Shown here: positions 24,182-35,205 of the stretch, piece by piece | How the letters are laid out: every line of letters begins with the position of its first letter | Position numbering within the stretch: position 1 is the stretch's first letter | Source of the DNA: Echinarachnius parma | Taxonomy: Eukaryota; Echinodermata; Echinoidea; Clypeasteroida; Echinarachniidae | Length of the DNA: 64,000 nucleotides | NCBI GenBank assembly: GCA_037951105.1 | Contig: JBAMJV010008890.1 | Span: 62,001 to 126,000 of the forward strand | Direction: 5' to 3' | Notes under the pieces: model-generated | Databases searched by the model: none | What the model was told of the DNA's origin: nothing | The model's input: only the letters and a program-made list of their open reading frames with translations | Position numbers and translations under genes: made by a program

Positions 24182-24375
24182 TTAAGTACAGTGTCATATT
24201 TTAGTGACGTAGATATGACGTAGATAGAATAAATTTTAGCCTAAAATCGTTTTCAGAATTCAGGACTTGGGCCGTTCTTACATTAATTTTAAAGCGCATA
24301 GTGCGGTGGTACATGAAAGAACTCGCCGCCCGGCCGCCGAGCAGGCTACTTTTTGGGGTTGTGACCATAGCATTA

Positions 24376-25073
24376 GGTAAAGAAGTACGTTGTTTTTGAA
24401 CATCCCTGTTTTGTATGGATCGAAGTGAATGTTCATGGTCTCACGACATAGATATGTTTCTACATTAATGTATAAATACAATGGGAGGCATATACTGTTA
24501 TTTAATGACCACTACATTATTTGAAAGTGGCATGTTATTTGGGGGCGTAGGTGCACTATATACTGTCAGGGTCGGTCACGTCCGTCAATGCGATTTAATA
24601 AACGACCGTTATGAACCAATCTTTATTAAATTCAGAAACAAAATGTTATTTCATTTGATTTTGCTATTTCTGTCCTTGTGTCATATTACGCGACGTGTAA
24701 TTTGCGCTGAATGGCGTAACAAATCAAATTCCAAGCGCAGAGCTGCGGCACGTACTTCTTCGGGCGAGCCAAAAGCAATAATTTGATTTGGTGTCATTTT
24801 GTAGACTGAAATGTGCCCAAAGATTGCAAAACTACTTTCATACGTGCTATATTTAGCAGCTGCTCGTGATAGAGTGAATCAAGCTACACATACATGACAT
24901 TGGATTGGCCCATCGATATTTATCGATGGATTGGACATACTCATAATATGAGTATATGACATATACGGTGGGTCAGGGCTGAATAATTGAGCATGTATCA
25001 ATATTAGGAGGTTAGACTATCTATTGATACCGTGAACCCTAAAAAACTTGTATTTGTGGATCAGGGCCCATAA
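24376..25073. other. No gene; two adjacent short hairpins
   Basis: Two perfect hairpins lie side by side: CCATCGATA-TT-TATCGATGG at 24910-24929 and ATACTCAT-AAT-ATGAGTAT at 24937-24955, with TGGATTGG on either side of the first. The function is unknown. The rest is featureless. Confidence 0.45.
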
Positions 25074-25621
25074 TAATGAAACCCCGCCAGCTAAGTTACG
25101 TGCTAAGTCCATTTCAGATCAAACATTTTAATGAGCAATAACCAATTTTCCAGGTTCCAACTACAGCTATCTGGGTTACGATCACTAGGTTCATACGAGT
25201 TAACACTATTTAATCACCACAGGCTCATGTACAGTCAAACCTGCTAATGCGACCACCTGCTCATAACGACCGCTCTCTGGTTCCCCCTGCAAAATCATGT
25301 GTCAAGCGATCTGCATAATGCGACCACCTGCCTAACGCGACCAGCGACCACCCCATTTGATGTGACCAAGGCATCAACTCGGTCGCCTCTGGTCGCTCAA
25401 AGCTCCAATTCTGAGCATGTCAATGCATAAAACAAACTTTTAAAATGATAATGAACTTTAGACAGACGCCTAATTACCGACACCAAGTGCTTTGGACTCG
25501 TAACAAAGAGTATTCATGCCCTTCACAACCTTCACAGGCTCATGTAATGAATACCTAGCAATGTCATCAACCATGGACTTGGCATGAAACTAAGCTAGCG
25601 GGGTTTTATGAATATGGGCCC
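25074..25621. mobile_element. Terminal-inverted-repeat element J
   Basis: About 48-bp imperfect inverted ends: left starts GGGCCCATAATAATGAAACC and includes CTAAGTCCA; right is its inverse, with TGGACTTGGCATGAAAC and ends ATATGGGCCC. About 548 bp. The target duplication is unclear. It carries an internal segment flanked by a 14-bp direct repeat. Non-coding. Confidence 0.75.
25232..25533 (+). mobile_element. Segment flanked by 14-bp direct repeats, nested in J
   Basis: CACAGGCTCATGTA occurs at 25218-25231 and again at 25534-25547. The segment between starts CAGTCAAACCTGCTAATGCG and holds repeated GCGACCACCTGC motifs. A start like this is typical of pogo/Tigger-type ends, but a 14-bp duplication is more typical of retroposition. 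The class is undecided. Confidence 0.5.
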
Positions 25622-26190
25622 AGAGCAACATGTTTGTTAGTTTACATGTGAACCTCATTGGCAGGCTGTAATTGCTACCCTGTGTTGATATCATCCTTAA
25701 TACATTATTGTGTAACTTTTAATTTGATATTTGTTCCGCCAATCACATTTGTATGTATATGTCATTGTACATTCTCTGGCCACTCCCCTAAGCCGGTACT
25801 TTCTTGCATGCTATGTAGAGTAAAAGGAAATAATCTATGTTATATTCCTTATTTCCGGATAGGCATCTTGGAGAGGTTCTCTAGCGGTACTTGCAATTAT
25901 AAGTTCATTTCATTATGTATTGTACAGTAATTGTTGTCAATATGGATCAAATGCCGAATAAATAATAATAATAATAACAAACAAAATACTAAAGTACTAA
26001 GCCAGGAACCATAATTTGGTTCCACATGCACACGCATGTGGTATTGGGATTATTGGGAAATAAATGTCGTTATCATCTAATGTACTTATAAACATAATCA
26101 TAGAGCTAATGTGAAATTCCATGAAAAACTTTATAAAAAACATGGACACACGCACACACATCACAAATCAGAACACATGCAAAATGCAAA
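25622..26190. other. No recognised feature
   Basis: A short ORF at 25658-25930 has no recognisable domain. An ATA/AAT-rich patch lies near 25962. Nothing else is seen. Confidence 0.4.
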
Positions 26191-26202
26191 CACACACACA
26201 CT

Positions 26203-26203
<1 letters not shown>

Positions 26204-26275
<72 letters not shown>
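26204..26275 (+). repeat. AC dinucleotide microsatellite
   Basis: A near-pure (AC)n tract of about 70 bp. ORFs through it are histidine/threonine-rich by-products. Confidence 0.97.
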
Positions 26276-26278
<3 letters not shown>

Positions 26279-26279
26279 C

Positions 26280-27689
26280 CACACTATCTTACTCGTTCAT
26301 TTACTCACACAGATAATTGGAAAATAAACGATGGTTTCACCATAATGCACTTATAACAACAAACGAGCTAATGTGAGATTTAATTTATATGATGGTCCTA
26401 CCCGCTGGGAAAAGTGCAATCTCGGAACTGTAAAGTATTCATCCAAACTTGCACTACCGGGCGTTGAACTTTGGAATACGAACCATCTGCCACAAGTAAG
26501 CATTGCAGTATCAGTAGGTTTGAGGTTCGAATCACATGTTCTGTTCATTTTCCCGTTGTGTGTTGAAATGTGTAATCCGAGCATGCGATCTTACATTTTG
26601 TGTGTATTTATGTAACGCATTTCAGAAACTGCACATAATATTTACAACCGGTCGATGACAATGTTCATGAAATTGGTTGGCGGCTTTCGCTCGATCATAT
26701 TAAATGCATAACTCAAAACCAGCTCATATTATAACATAAATACCAAATTGAAGTCTCATACAATAAACAATTTGTCAACATAATGTACCCTTTGAGTGAT
26801 AAAACAGAGATAAAAATACCAACAGGTGTTTAGCGTATAAAGTAACACAAACAGTGCACACATTTTGTTGACGCCACCGCCGCGATAGCGCTTGATAACG
26901 CCACGGCGATAGAAGTTTATATATATATTTCTGTTTTACTTTTCGTATATACCTACTCGGGTATTTTTCTCAAATAATAAAAAACAAACATATTATACAA
27001 ACTTAAACAAATTACCAGAGAGGGAGAAAGAGTCATGACGTAATGAACTGAAATGCAGAACGATGACGAATTCCAGCGAATTCTTTCTGGTCAATTTCGA
27101 AGACTAGGTTTGAGCTAAATGACATTGATTAGCTCATCAATACTAATGGTGGGTTCAGACGAAGGTCGTGTACTTTCCCCGTCGTGCCAATTTCGGAATT
27201 TCGGAAAACCGAAACCTATTCCCTGCTTCTACGATTAATTCGACATGATTTTGTTTTTCTAGGAAAATTAAGGACTACTCTGATTTATGGGTAGTGAAAT
27301 GTTATCATCAGGGTGGTCATATTCATATAGTGAATGTTCCTAAATGTGAATGATATGCGACAGTTAAGTTTAAGTTGCTGACATATTAAACATGATAATA
27401 CTATATTCGACTTATATATAGCACCAGATATGATTGACTATAATCTGTATGCGTTTTACAATGATATTATGTTTCACCCCTGGTCATCTGACGCACTCAC
27501 ATTCATTCTGCACGTACCGTGCACTTTCTACGCCACCAGGAGCAATTATGCCTTCTTGGCAGCCATGCGCACACTACGGTATACATTAAGTTGTATACAG
27601 AGTCCACTCCAGACCCACCGGGTCTCCAATTAAACACGTGAGTAGACTCAGAGCAGTAGAATGTATTGACCTGTTGAAGGACAAAAGAC
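26280..27689. other. No recognised feature
   Basis: A GGTTCGAATC near 26524 resembles a tRNA T arm, but there is no cloverleaf. The CGCCGCGATAGCG and CACGGCGATAG segments near 26880-26910 are imperfect repeats of each other. No coding signal. Confidence 0.4.
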
Positions 27690-27820
27690 ATTGGCATACG
27701 ATGGCTTCGAACCCGGGGTCTTATGCAGACAAAATTTGTCCAATGACTGGCGGACGGATGATTCCCGCCTAAATTTGACGTCTGACATTTTGGCTGCAAT
27801 TGACTGAGCTACATTTAAAC
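27690..27820 (-). other. tRNA-like (possible SINE) sequence
   Basis: Read on the minus strand, an A-box-like TAGCTCAGTCAATTG is followed about 95 bp later by a B-box-like GGGTTCGAAGCC. The spacing is too long for a normal tRNA, and I could not fold a full cloverleaf. It may be the head of a tRNA-derived SINE or coincidence. Confidence 0.25.
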
Positions 27821-28890
27821 ATAGTTATGTTGATAGCAGGAAGTAGTCATGTACACATTCAATATGTTGTTTTAAAATAAAGAGTGAGACCACAAAGCTG
27901 GTTTCAATTTACAGTTTTATGGAGGGCCACGCGTTCATATCTCTCTCTCTCTCTTTCGTTTTTTAAAATTTTTATAAATGAGAAATATAATTCCGTTACA
28001 AACTGTCGTAACTACCAAATAATAACACTTTTGTTGTGAATTGAAAACAATAATTGTAATTCAATTCATTTCGTCACAGAATAACAGTTTATCTCACAAG
28101 TTAGACGTTTTTACTTTTCCTATCGTCCTTCCATGAATTTGTTTTAAAAAATCATGGTTAAATTTGTGAATTCCTAGTTTTCTAACTAAGAAGAATCACT
28201 GATAGGCCCACAAAGATGTCGTATTTATACGTTATGTACTATTGCCTGTATTTTATTTATTTTAAAAAAACTTTTGTCTTACCTAATATGAGCTTTAGTT
28301 CAGTATAGACAATGAATGTTTTATATCTATATTGAAGCTAGAGTCCTTGATCTTGAAGTTCATACCGCTTATTGAAACAAACATCCTTCTTAAAGATGGT
28401 TTTATAGACCTTTACCATTGAAGGTTCATCGTTATAAACCATATAGAATAACAATTACTTGGGTCATCAATATCGACATGACGTATCATTATTTAACATA
28501 CAAACAAAAATGATATAAAAAGCAACAAAAATGAGACCCACAAAATGTCTGTAATGCTCCAGATTATACCGAGCTGAACGATCTTGTTGGTCATTACGCG
28601 AATAAATTGCAAGAATAATTTCTGATATACGAGGATCGTAAATCATGAATCGTAAATAGATGATGTACGGCAGTGAACTTGATTCCGTTACCCCAGCAGA
28701 CCTTTGTTAGTTGTTAGTTCTTAGTTCTACATCTTTAAATCACCCCAGGGGTTTGGGTAGATTGATGCCTGGGATGAGAGTCAGGGCGACATCAGTGCGG
28801 AAGAGATGGAGAACAAGTGGTATTACAAACCTTTTATCATAGATCAGGCTGTGGTGTACCTAGGGCGACTGACTGCGACAATGCCCGCCT
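27821..28890. other. No recognised feature
   Basis: A short CT tract near 27940 and A+T-rich sequence. No coding or repeat signal shared with the window. Confidence 0.4.
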
Positions 28891-28893
28891 CTA

Positions 28894-29659
28894 CAGAGTG
28901 AGTCAGAAAAAATGTCCCATCTTTTAAAAGTTGTCTTGTTTGAAGTATGAACATTTAATCATGGGTTTTATTATATGTCTTGGTAAAGTTATCCTCCCAG
29001 CATATTTCGGTACCATTTTCATTTGAATCTCTGCACGCATGACTGAACATCAGACAATCTTTAGAAGACTGCAAAATCACACTTGCGCCAAGTGGCTGGG
29101 TGAGGAATAAAACAAATTGTGAAAGAATGTATAACTTTTACTGTCGGGACACCGAACATTGAAATAACGGCGGCATAACCCTTGCAAAACTTATGTTACA
29201 CTCTGAGTTCTTGCATACTCGGTGATCAAAAATTATCTCTGTTGCGGGGTGAACTGAGGACGAACCATAATTCCAGTACTTGTCCTACTCAAACAGGGCT
29301 CAACATAATTAACTGCTGCCAAATCAGGCAAGCCCTTTGGTGGCAAGTACAACAAAAGCACATATATGCATAATGCATTGTAAATTGCCATTGTTAACCA
29401 ACAAAAGACATAGACGAGATTCATTTTTATTGTTATTGTACCTACGTATTGAGATAGAACCTAGGATTTATGTGCACTTGATGATGATGATGATGGAGGT
29501 GGTGGTGGTGAATGTGTTAGGGGAAAGATTGTCAGGGAATTGCCACTTAAATATTCAGCGATCTTGTTAAAAATCAATGCTTAATCAGGAAAGGGGAAAT
29601 GTTAACACATTATGTTAATGCATTATGAAACAATTTTTACTGTGTGTGGGTGTGTGTGT

Positions 29660-29701
<42 letters not shown>

Positions 29702-29953
29702 CTCTCTGTCTGACTGTCTTTGTTCAAAACACTGTTTTATTCCTCACCCATCCACTTGGCGCAAGTGAGATTTTACAGTCTTTTAAAGATTGTATTTTGT
29801 TCAGTCATGCGTGCAGAGATTCAAATGAAAAGGGTACCGAAATATGCTGGGAGGATAACTCTACCAAGACATATCATAAAACCCATGATTAAATGTTCAT
29901 ACATCAAAAAAGACAACTTTTAAAAGATGGGGCATTTTTTCTGACTCACTCTG
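28894..29953. mobile_element. Mariner-type element with ~225-bp inverted ends
   Basis: Starts CAGAGTGAGTCAGAAAAAAT after TA (28892-28893) and ends with the inverse before TA (29954-29955). The inverted ends run about 225 bp with few differences, through segments such as CATGGGTTTTATTATATGTC and GCGCCAAGTGG. The TA duplication and terminus fit Tc1/mariner. The ~600-bp interior holds a GT microsatellite and no recognisable transposase, so it is non-autonomous. Confidence 0.88.
29640..29700 (+). repeat. GT dinucleotide microsatellite
   Basis: A (GT)n tract with a few GGGT interruptions, inside the mariner-type element. Confidence 0.95.
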
Positions 29954-30370
29954 TATGTGCATGGGTATTCTTAGAGCGCTTAGATATATACATCGAACCT
30001 ATTAACATTTTTGGATAAATGACGGTTCCTACCACCTCATCGGCATGAGATATATAGAAAATGTACCAAAGACTATTCTATCTCTAATAGACCAGTTCAT
30101 TATTATAGAGTTTAAGATTTGTCACTTTTAATATAATTTTGTTTGCAATAGTCAAAGATAAGACAGAGGCGAATTTTCCGGCCAAACTTTGAATAGTATT
30201 GAACACATTTGAAACCTAACAACCCAACTAAAACTACATTACCAAAAGTACTAACCATGGTGAAAGTTTCCTTGCAAAGGATTCCTTATCTAATGGTAAC
30301 TTTGGACGTATGCGTTCCATTTTTTTCTTCGAGGCTACCCTGTATATATAATGTATAGGAAACGGCTTAA

Positions 30371-30726
30371 AGGGATGCCTGTAAAGTGTCTAACTCCACG
30401 AAAATTACTTGTAGCTTCCTCGTTTCTCTTCTACCGTGTTGTTTAGCTTATGGTAAGAGAAGAATAAAATAGGGTTAGATTGTTTAAAATGCCCCTTTAG
30501 TATGACGATATCTATCATTCAGCTCAAAACCGTTAATGAACGGTCATAAATCTCATAAACGTCCGTTGTAAAGCTGACGCATATTTTCGCTTTTAAACAG
30601 GAAAGCAGTGTTCTATTTCAATGAAACTTTCACACATCATTCGGACATATCTTACAATGATTTCGGTACAGGATTGAAGTCTAAAATGTCATTTTGGGCA
30701 ATATCTGACACTTTACAGGTGCACCT
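30371..30726 (+). mobile_element. Family C MITE copy
   Basis: TTAA at 30367-30370 and 30727-30730. Termini AGGGATGCCTGTAAAGTGTC and GACACTTTACAGGTGCACCT. About 356 bp, with no coding capacity. Its counterpart in the second segment copy is at 33419-33780, so the insertion predates the duplication. Confidence 0.9.
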
Positions 30727-30732
30727 TTAAGC

Positions 30733-31082
30733 ACTAAACGTGACTGCATAGCACACGTAAGCAGGTATGATGAGTAGGCTTACTTAACCTTGTCTGGCTG
30801 TTTTACTTTTTCATAAAAGCAACCCACTCACATACAGCATAATGAAAGTCATCATCAGTGAATACCTACATTCAAGTAAATTGTGGGTTGTTTCATGGAC
30901 AACAGTCACTAAACGTGACTGCATAGCACACGTAAGCAGGTATGATGAGTAGGCTTACTTAACCTTGTCTGGCTGTTTTACTTTTTCATAAAAGGAACCC
31001 ACTCACATACAGCATAATGAAAGTCATCATCAGTGAATACCTAAATTCAAGTAAATTGTGGGTTGTTTCATGGACAACAGTC
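30733..31082 (+). repeat. 175-bp perfect-looking tandem duplication
   Basis: Units at 30733-30907 and 30908-31082 start ACTAAACGTGACTGCATAGC and end GGACAACAGTC. They differ at only two sites that I can see. The second segment copy has a single unit, so this duplication is younger than the segmental duplication. Confidence 0.93.
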
Positions 31083-31333
31083 ATGGCTAATAATGATAAT
31101 AATCATGGGTGCACAAGTATAATATGGGTTTCAGCACAACAATTAATATTGATATAACAAAATATGATTAAAAAGAAACCTTTTCAATATTCTCGACTAG
31201 AGTGCAATCTTATAAAAGGTTAATGTGGAAATCGTGACGATGTCAACATGGTCGAGATGATTATATCAATGCTAAGTCCGGTTCAATCAAACGTTTGGAG
31301 GCAAAAGATGTTATTCAACATCCGTCAATTAGT

Positions 31334-31650
31334 GGTACAGGGCCAGGGGTGTATAAAGCCATCGGGGGTGGGGTGGGGGTGGGGGGGGGGGGGGGGGGGG
31401 GGGACTAACAGTATGAAAATACACATTCCTACATCAGGGACTTTAATCAAATGGATTTTCTGTCCCATCAAATACCCTCGTAGCCCCATTTTGTTTTGCT
31501 GTTCCGGTAAACAACGGGAAAGATGATATTCGGGCAAAAGTCATGATAACAGTCATACTCCCATTGCATGTACCCCATGGCCCCATGTCAAAGGCCCCTG
31601 GTGCTCCCAACATCCAGGGAATATCCTACCTATGCCACTGCACAGGTTGA
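31334..31650. repeat. Poly-G tract and possible short element
   Basis: A G-rich run at about 31370-31403. CCAGGGGTGTATAAAGCC (31341) and, inverted, CAGTGGCATAGGTAG (about 31634-31648) could be degenerate ends of a short hAT-like element. Present in both segment copies. Confidence 0.35.
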
Positions 31651-31967
31651 ACCCATGAGCTTCCCCAGTGCCGTCCCCTTTCTAATCCACCTACTGATTA
31701 TGCTGATTCAATCCCATGTCTGCAATATACGGCTTCAGCCGTGCAGAATAAAAGGAAGTGTTTTAATCCTATCTTAAATTCCAAGACGGAATCGTGACAA
31801 AATATTTAGTTTGGGCGTAAAACAGGTATTCTTTCATTAGTTTGTTTGCGAAAATGGGCGTTCTCTCATTAATTTGAAATGGTTGATGTCCTGCAAAGTG
31901 ATTTCTGCATCAACTTTTGTTTTGACAAATGAACACATTTCGCCGTACGCTATACGTCTACATTTTT

Positions 31968-33075
31968 CAATTTCAAAGTTCACAAAGTGATTGTGAACTT
32001 TGACATAGTAAATTTTGACTTAACCATTATGGGAAAGTCCCATATATCCATATTATCCTTTACATGTTCAATCACCATCTCCTACCGGTACTTCCGTCCA
32101 TATCACACAAATATATACACATTATTTGACTACACATTCACGCGCTCATACACTCATTTACACACAATTAAATATTTGCGTAGTCTATATAATAGTCAGC
32201 GCATGTGCAACCGGTTAACCAGTCTCCTTGATCCAATTTGATTGGTTAGCTAGGCACACTGTATAAATATGTGAAATAAATAAATATAAAAAAACAACAC
32301 TCACTCAGATAATCTAGATTATATAGACACCTCTAGTCCAGGTCTAAATATCAGCGCTGAGTCGAATGAGGATACTCTTGCAATATGTTGTATTGAGTAT
32401 TGTGTTCGTCAGTTGTCACGGCTCAGAACTAGCTCAGACTAGTCAAGACTCCAGACATACCGAAGAAACAACATAACGAACATCATATATATATATATCA
32501 CTACTATACTAGTACTGTACAGCAGATCGGTCATATGCACGCACACACGTTGCTAAGCCAGGGGCGTAGCTACGGGGGGGGGGGGGGGGGGGAGGTCTGG
32601 GGGGGGGGGGCACGCCCCCCCACAAATTTTCTGTGCCCCCCAGGTGCCCCCCACTGAAAATTCATGCTTGAAAAAAATAAATTTTGAATTAAAAACAATG
32701 CCGTTAGAACAGTATAATACAAAGAAAGAGGGTTCGAACCACATCTCTGGTTCGAAGATGCGCCATCATGACCTAGATTAGATACCGATCCCGCAATAGT
32801 TTACACACTTTACTTCACAAACGTCCGTTACCGTAAGTCAATTACCCCCTCCAAAACCCTCCCCCTCCCCCTCTGGCTTTGCCCCGGCCCTTGGTCGTTT
32901 CGTTCCCTCGGGACTCATTCTTGGCTGTATTCTATGTTGTTGGATCATACATAATGTGGCATATGGTTTATGTTGGAAATGTGTATGACACTAAATACAA
33001 TATTTGTGTGTATGTTGGGGTGCATCTTACGCCTGAATTTCCTATCTAGGTATGCACCAGATTGCACCAGATTGC
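31968..33075. other. No gene; G/C-run cluster near 32560-32660
   Basis: A CCAGGGGCGTAGCTACG motif at about 32561 is followed by poly-G, then poly-C-rich sequence. It resembles the CAGTGGCGTAGC-type elements at 36.3-37.3 kb. The remainder is featureless. Confidence 0.4.
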
Positions 33076-33157
33076 AACAAAAAACAGAGTACAGGGATAT
33101 TCTGCCGAAAGGTGGCAATTATTCGTAACGCTATGTTGTTTTTGGACTTTACTGGAT

Positions 33158-34865
33158 TTTAAGATTTGTCACTTTTAATATAATTTTGTTTGCAATAGTC
33201 AAAGATAAGAAAGAGGCGAATTTCCGGCCAAACTTTGGATAGTATTGAACACAATCATTTGAAAACTAACAACCCAACTAAAACTACATTACCAAAAGTA
33301 CTAACCATGGTGAAAGTTTCCTTGCAAAGGATTCCTTATCTAATGGTAACTTTGGACGTATGCGTTCCATTTTTTTTTTCTCGAGGCTACCCTGTATAAT
33401 GTAGTGGAAACGGCTTAAAGGGATGCCTGTAAAGTGTCTAACTCCAAGAAAATTACTTGGAGCTTCCTCGTTTCTCTTCTACCGTGTTGTTTAGCTTATG
33501 GTAAGAGAAGAATAAAATAGGGTTAGATTTTTTAAAATGCCCCTTTAGTATGACGATATCTATCATTCAGCTCAAAACCGTTAATGAACGGTCATAAATC
33601 TCATAAACGTCCGTTGTAAAAGCTGACGCATATTTTCTCTTTTCTGACCAGGAAAGCAGTGTTCTTTTTCAATGAAACTTTCACACATCATTCGGACATA
33701 TATTACAATGATTTTGGTACAGGATTGAAGTCTCAAATGTCATTTTGGGCAATATCTGACACTTTACAGCAGGTGCACCTTTAAGCACTAAACGTGACTG
33801 CGTGGCACATGTAAGCAGGTATGATGAGTAGGCTTACTTAACCTTGTCTGGCTGTTTTACCTTTTCATAAAAATTGATCGACAGAAACCCACTCACATAA
33901 AGCACAATGACAGTCATCATCAGTGAATACATTCAAGTAAATTGTGGATTGTTTCATGGACAACAGTCATGGCTAATAACGATAATAATCATGGGTGCAC
34001 AAGTATAATATGGGTTTCAGCACAAATATTGATATATCAAAATATGATTAAAAAGAAACCTTTTCAATGTTCTCGACTAGAGTGCAATCTTATAAAAGGT
34101 TAATGTGGAAATCGTGACGATGTCAACATGGTCGAGATGATTATATCAATGCTATGTAGAGAAGTCCGGTTCAATCAAACGTTTGGATGCAAAAGATGTT
34201 ATTCAACATCCGTCAATCAGTGGTACAGGGCCAGGGGTGTATAAAGCCATCGGGGGGGGGGGGGGGGTGGGGGTGGGGGGGGGGGGGGCTAACAGTATGA
34301 GAATACACATTCCTACATGAGGGACTTTAATCTAATGGACGTCCCCACATTTTCTGTCCCATCAAATACCCTCATAGCCCCCATTTTGTTGGTGTTTCGG
34401 TGAACAACGGGGAAGATGGTATTTGGGCAAAAGTCATGATAACAGTCATATATACTCCAAGTCCCATGTACCCCATAACGAAAATGCAAAGGCCCCTGGT
34501 GCTCCCAGCATCCATGGGAACATGCTACCTATGCCACTGCACAGGCTGAACTCAGCTTCCCCAGTGTTGCCCCCTTTCTGTTCCACCTATATACTGATAA
34601 TCATTCAATCCCATGTCTGTAGTATACGGTTTCAGCCGTGCAGAATAACAGGAAGTCTGTTAATCCTATCTTTAATTCCAAGGCAGAATCGTGAACAAAT
34701 AATTAGTTTGGGCGTAAAATAGGAATTCTTGCAATAGTTTGTTTGCGTAAAATGGGCGTTCTCTCATTAATTTGAAACTGTTGATGTCCTGCAAAGTGAT
34801 TTCTGCATCAACTTTTGTTTTGACAAATGAACACACTTCGCCGTACGCTACACGTCTACATTGTT
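33158..34865 (+). repeat. Segmental duplication, copy 2
   Basis: Direct-orientation match to 30111-31967, with small indels and a differing poly-G tract (about 34252-34288). Contains the family C MITE but only one 175-bp unit. No coding potential. Confidence 0.92.
33419..33780 (+). mobile_element. Family C MITE copy
   Basis: TTAA at 33415-33418 and 33781-33784. Termini as in the copy at 30371. About 362 bp. Confidence 0.9.
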
Positions 34866-35205
34866 TGTACAAAATGTTTTGTAGTCGCGAAGCCAATAAT
34901 TCTCTGTAGAAGAAAGAGAGATACTTTTAATGAAATTATCTGCAGACATTATTTGATACTTTTATCTTTTAAAACGAAATCTGCATTTATATTGTCATTC
35001 TTCTTAAACTCCGTCACCCCAAAACATTACAGGTTTAACTAACTGTTTATCTACTTTAACAACATTGTATTCATTGCTGGGGTGTTGTTCGAATAAAAGG
35101 TCAGACGAAATGATGGGGGAAAAAAAACAACAGAGTACAGGCATAGATATTCTGCCGAAAGGTGGCAATTATTCGTAACGCTCTGTTGTTTTTGGACTTT
35201 CCTAA

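Larger units (their letters stand above)
22999..24265. mobile_element. Element G, ~90-bp inverted ends, carrying nested C and A
   Basis: The left end contains GTATTCTGAAAACCAGTTT and TATCTACGTCATACATGTAT then CACTAAAATATG; the right end (about 24190-24265) is the inverse, with CATATTTTAGTGACGTAGAT and CGTTTTCAGAATTC. Between them sit a family C copy and a family A copy occupying about 1.08 kb. Without these, G would be only about 190 bp, almost entirely inverted repeat. Confidence 0.72.
21583..24375. mobile_element. Possible family F element with nested insertions
   Basis: The left end TAATGCTACGGTCACAAC and the right end, read inverted, TAATGCTATGGTCACAAC match; both continue after a short gap with GTAGCCTGCTCGG. 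The left ~400 bp is GC-rich with many CGGTCGCCG and ACCGGT palindromes, unlike its surroundings. Everything from about 22170 to 24265 would be later insertions. One 2.8-kb element is my inference; two independent F fragments are the alternative. No target duplication is clear. Confidence 0.5.
30111..31967 (+). repeat. Segmental duplication, copy 1
   Basis: Matches 33158-34865 along its whole length in direct orientation. Shared landmarks in order: TTTAAGATTTGTCACTTTTA, CTAACCATGGTGAAAGTTTC, a family C MITE, ACTAAACGTGACTGC, GATGTCAACATGGTCGAGAT, a poly-G tract, and GCCGTACGCTA with CGTCTACAT at the end. This copy is about 150 bp longer, mainly because of an internal 175-bp tandem duplication. 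Non-coding. Confidence 0.92.
33076..35200 (+). repeat. 75-bp direct repeats flanking segment copy 2
   Basis: A ~75-bp sequence containing ATTCTGCCGAAAGGTGGCAA and TTATTCGTAACGCT lies at 33076-33150 and again at 35121-35200, bracketing segment copy 2. Segment copy 1 has no such flank, so the repeats are probably tied to how copy 2 arrived or to an independent duplication. Confidence 0.78.

Noticed and set aside
26111..26356. His/Thr repeat ORFs
   Set aside because: Translation of an AC dinucleotide repeat.
26510..26535. tRNA T-arm-like GGTTCGAATC
   Set aside because: No A box at suitable distance and no acceptor or anticodon stem.
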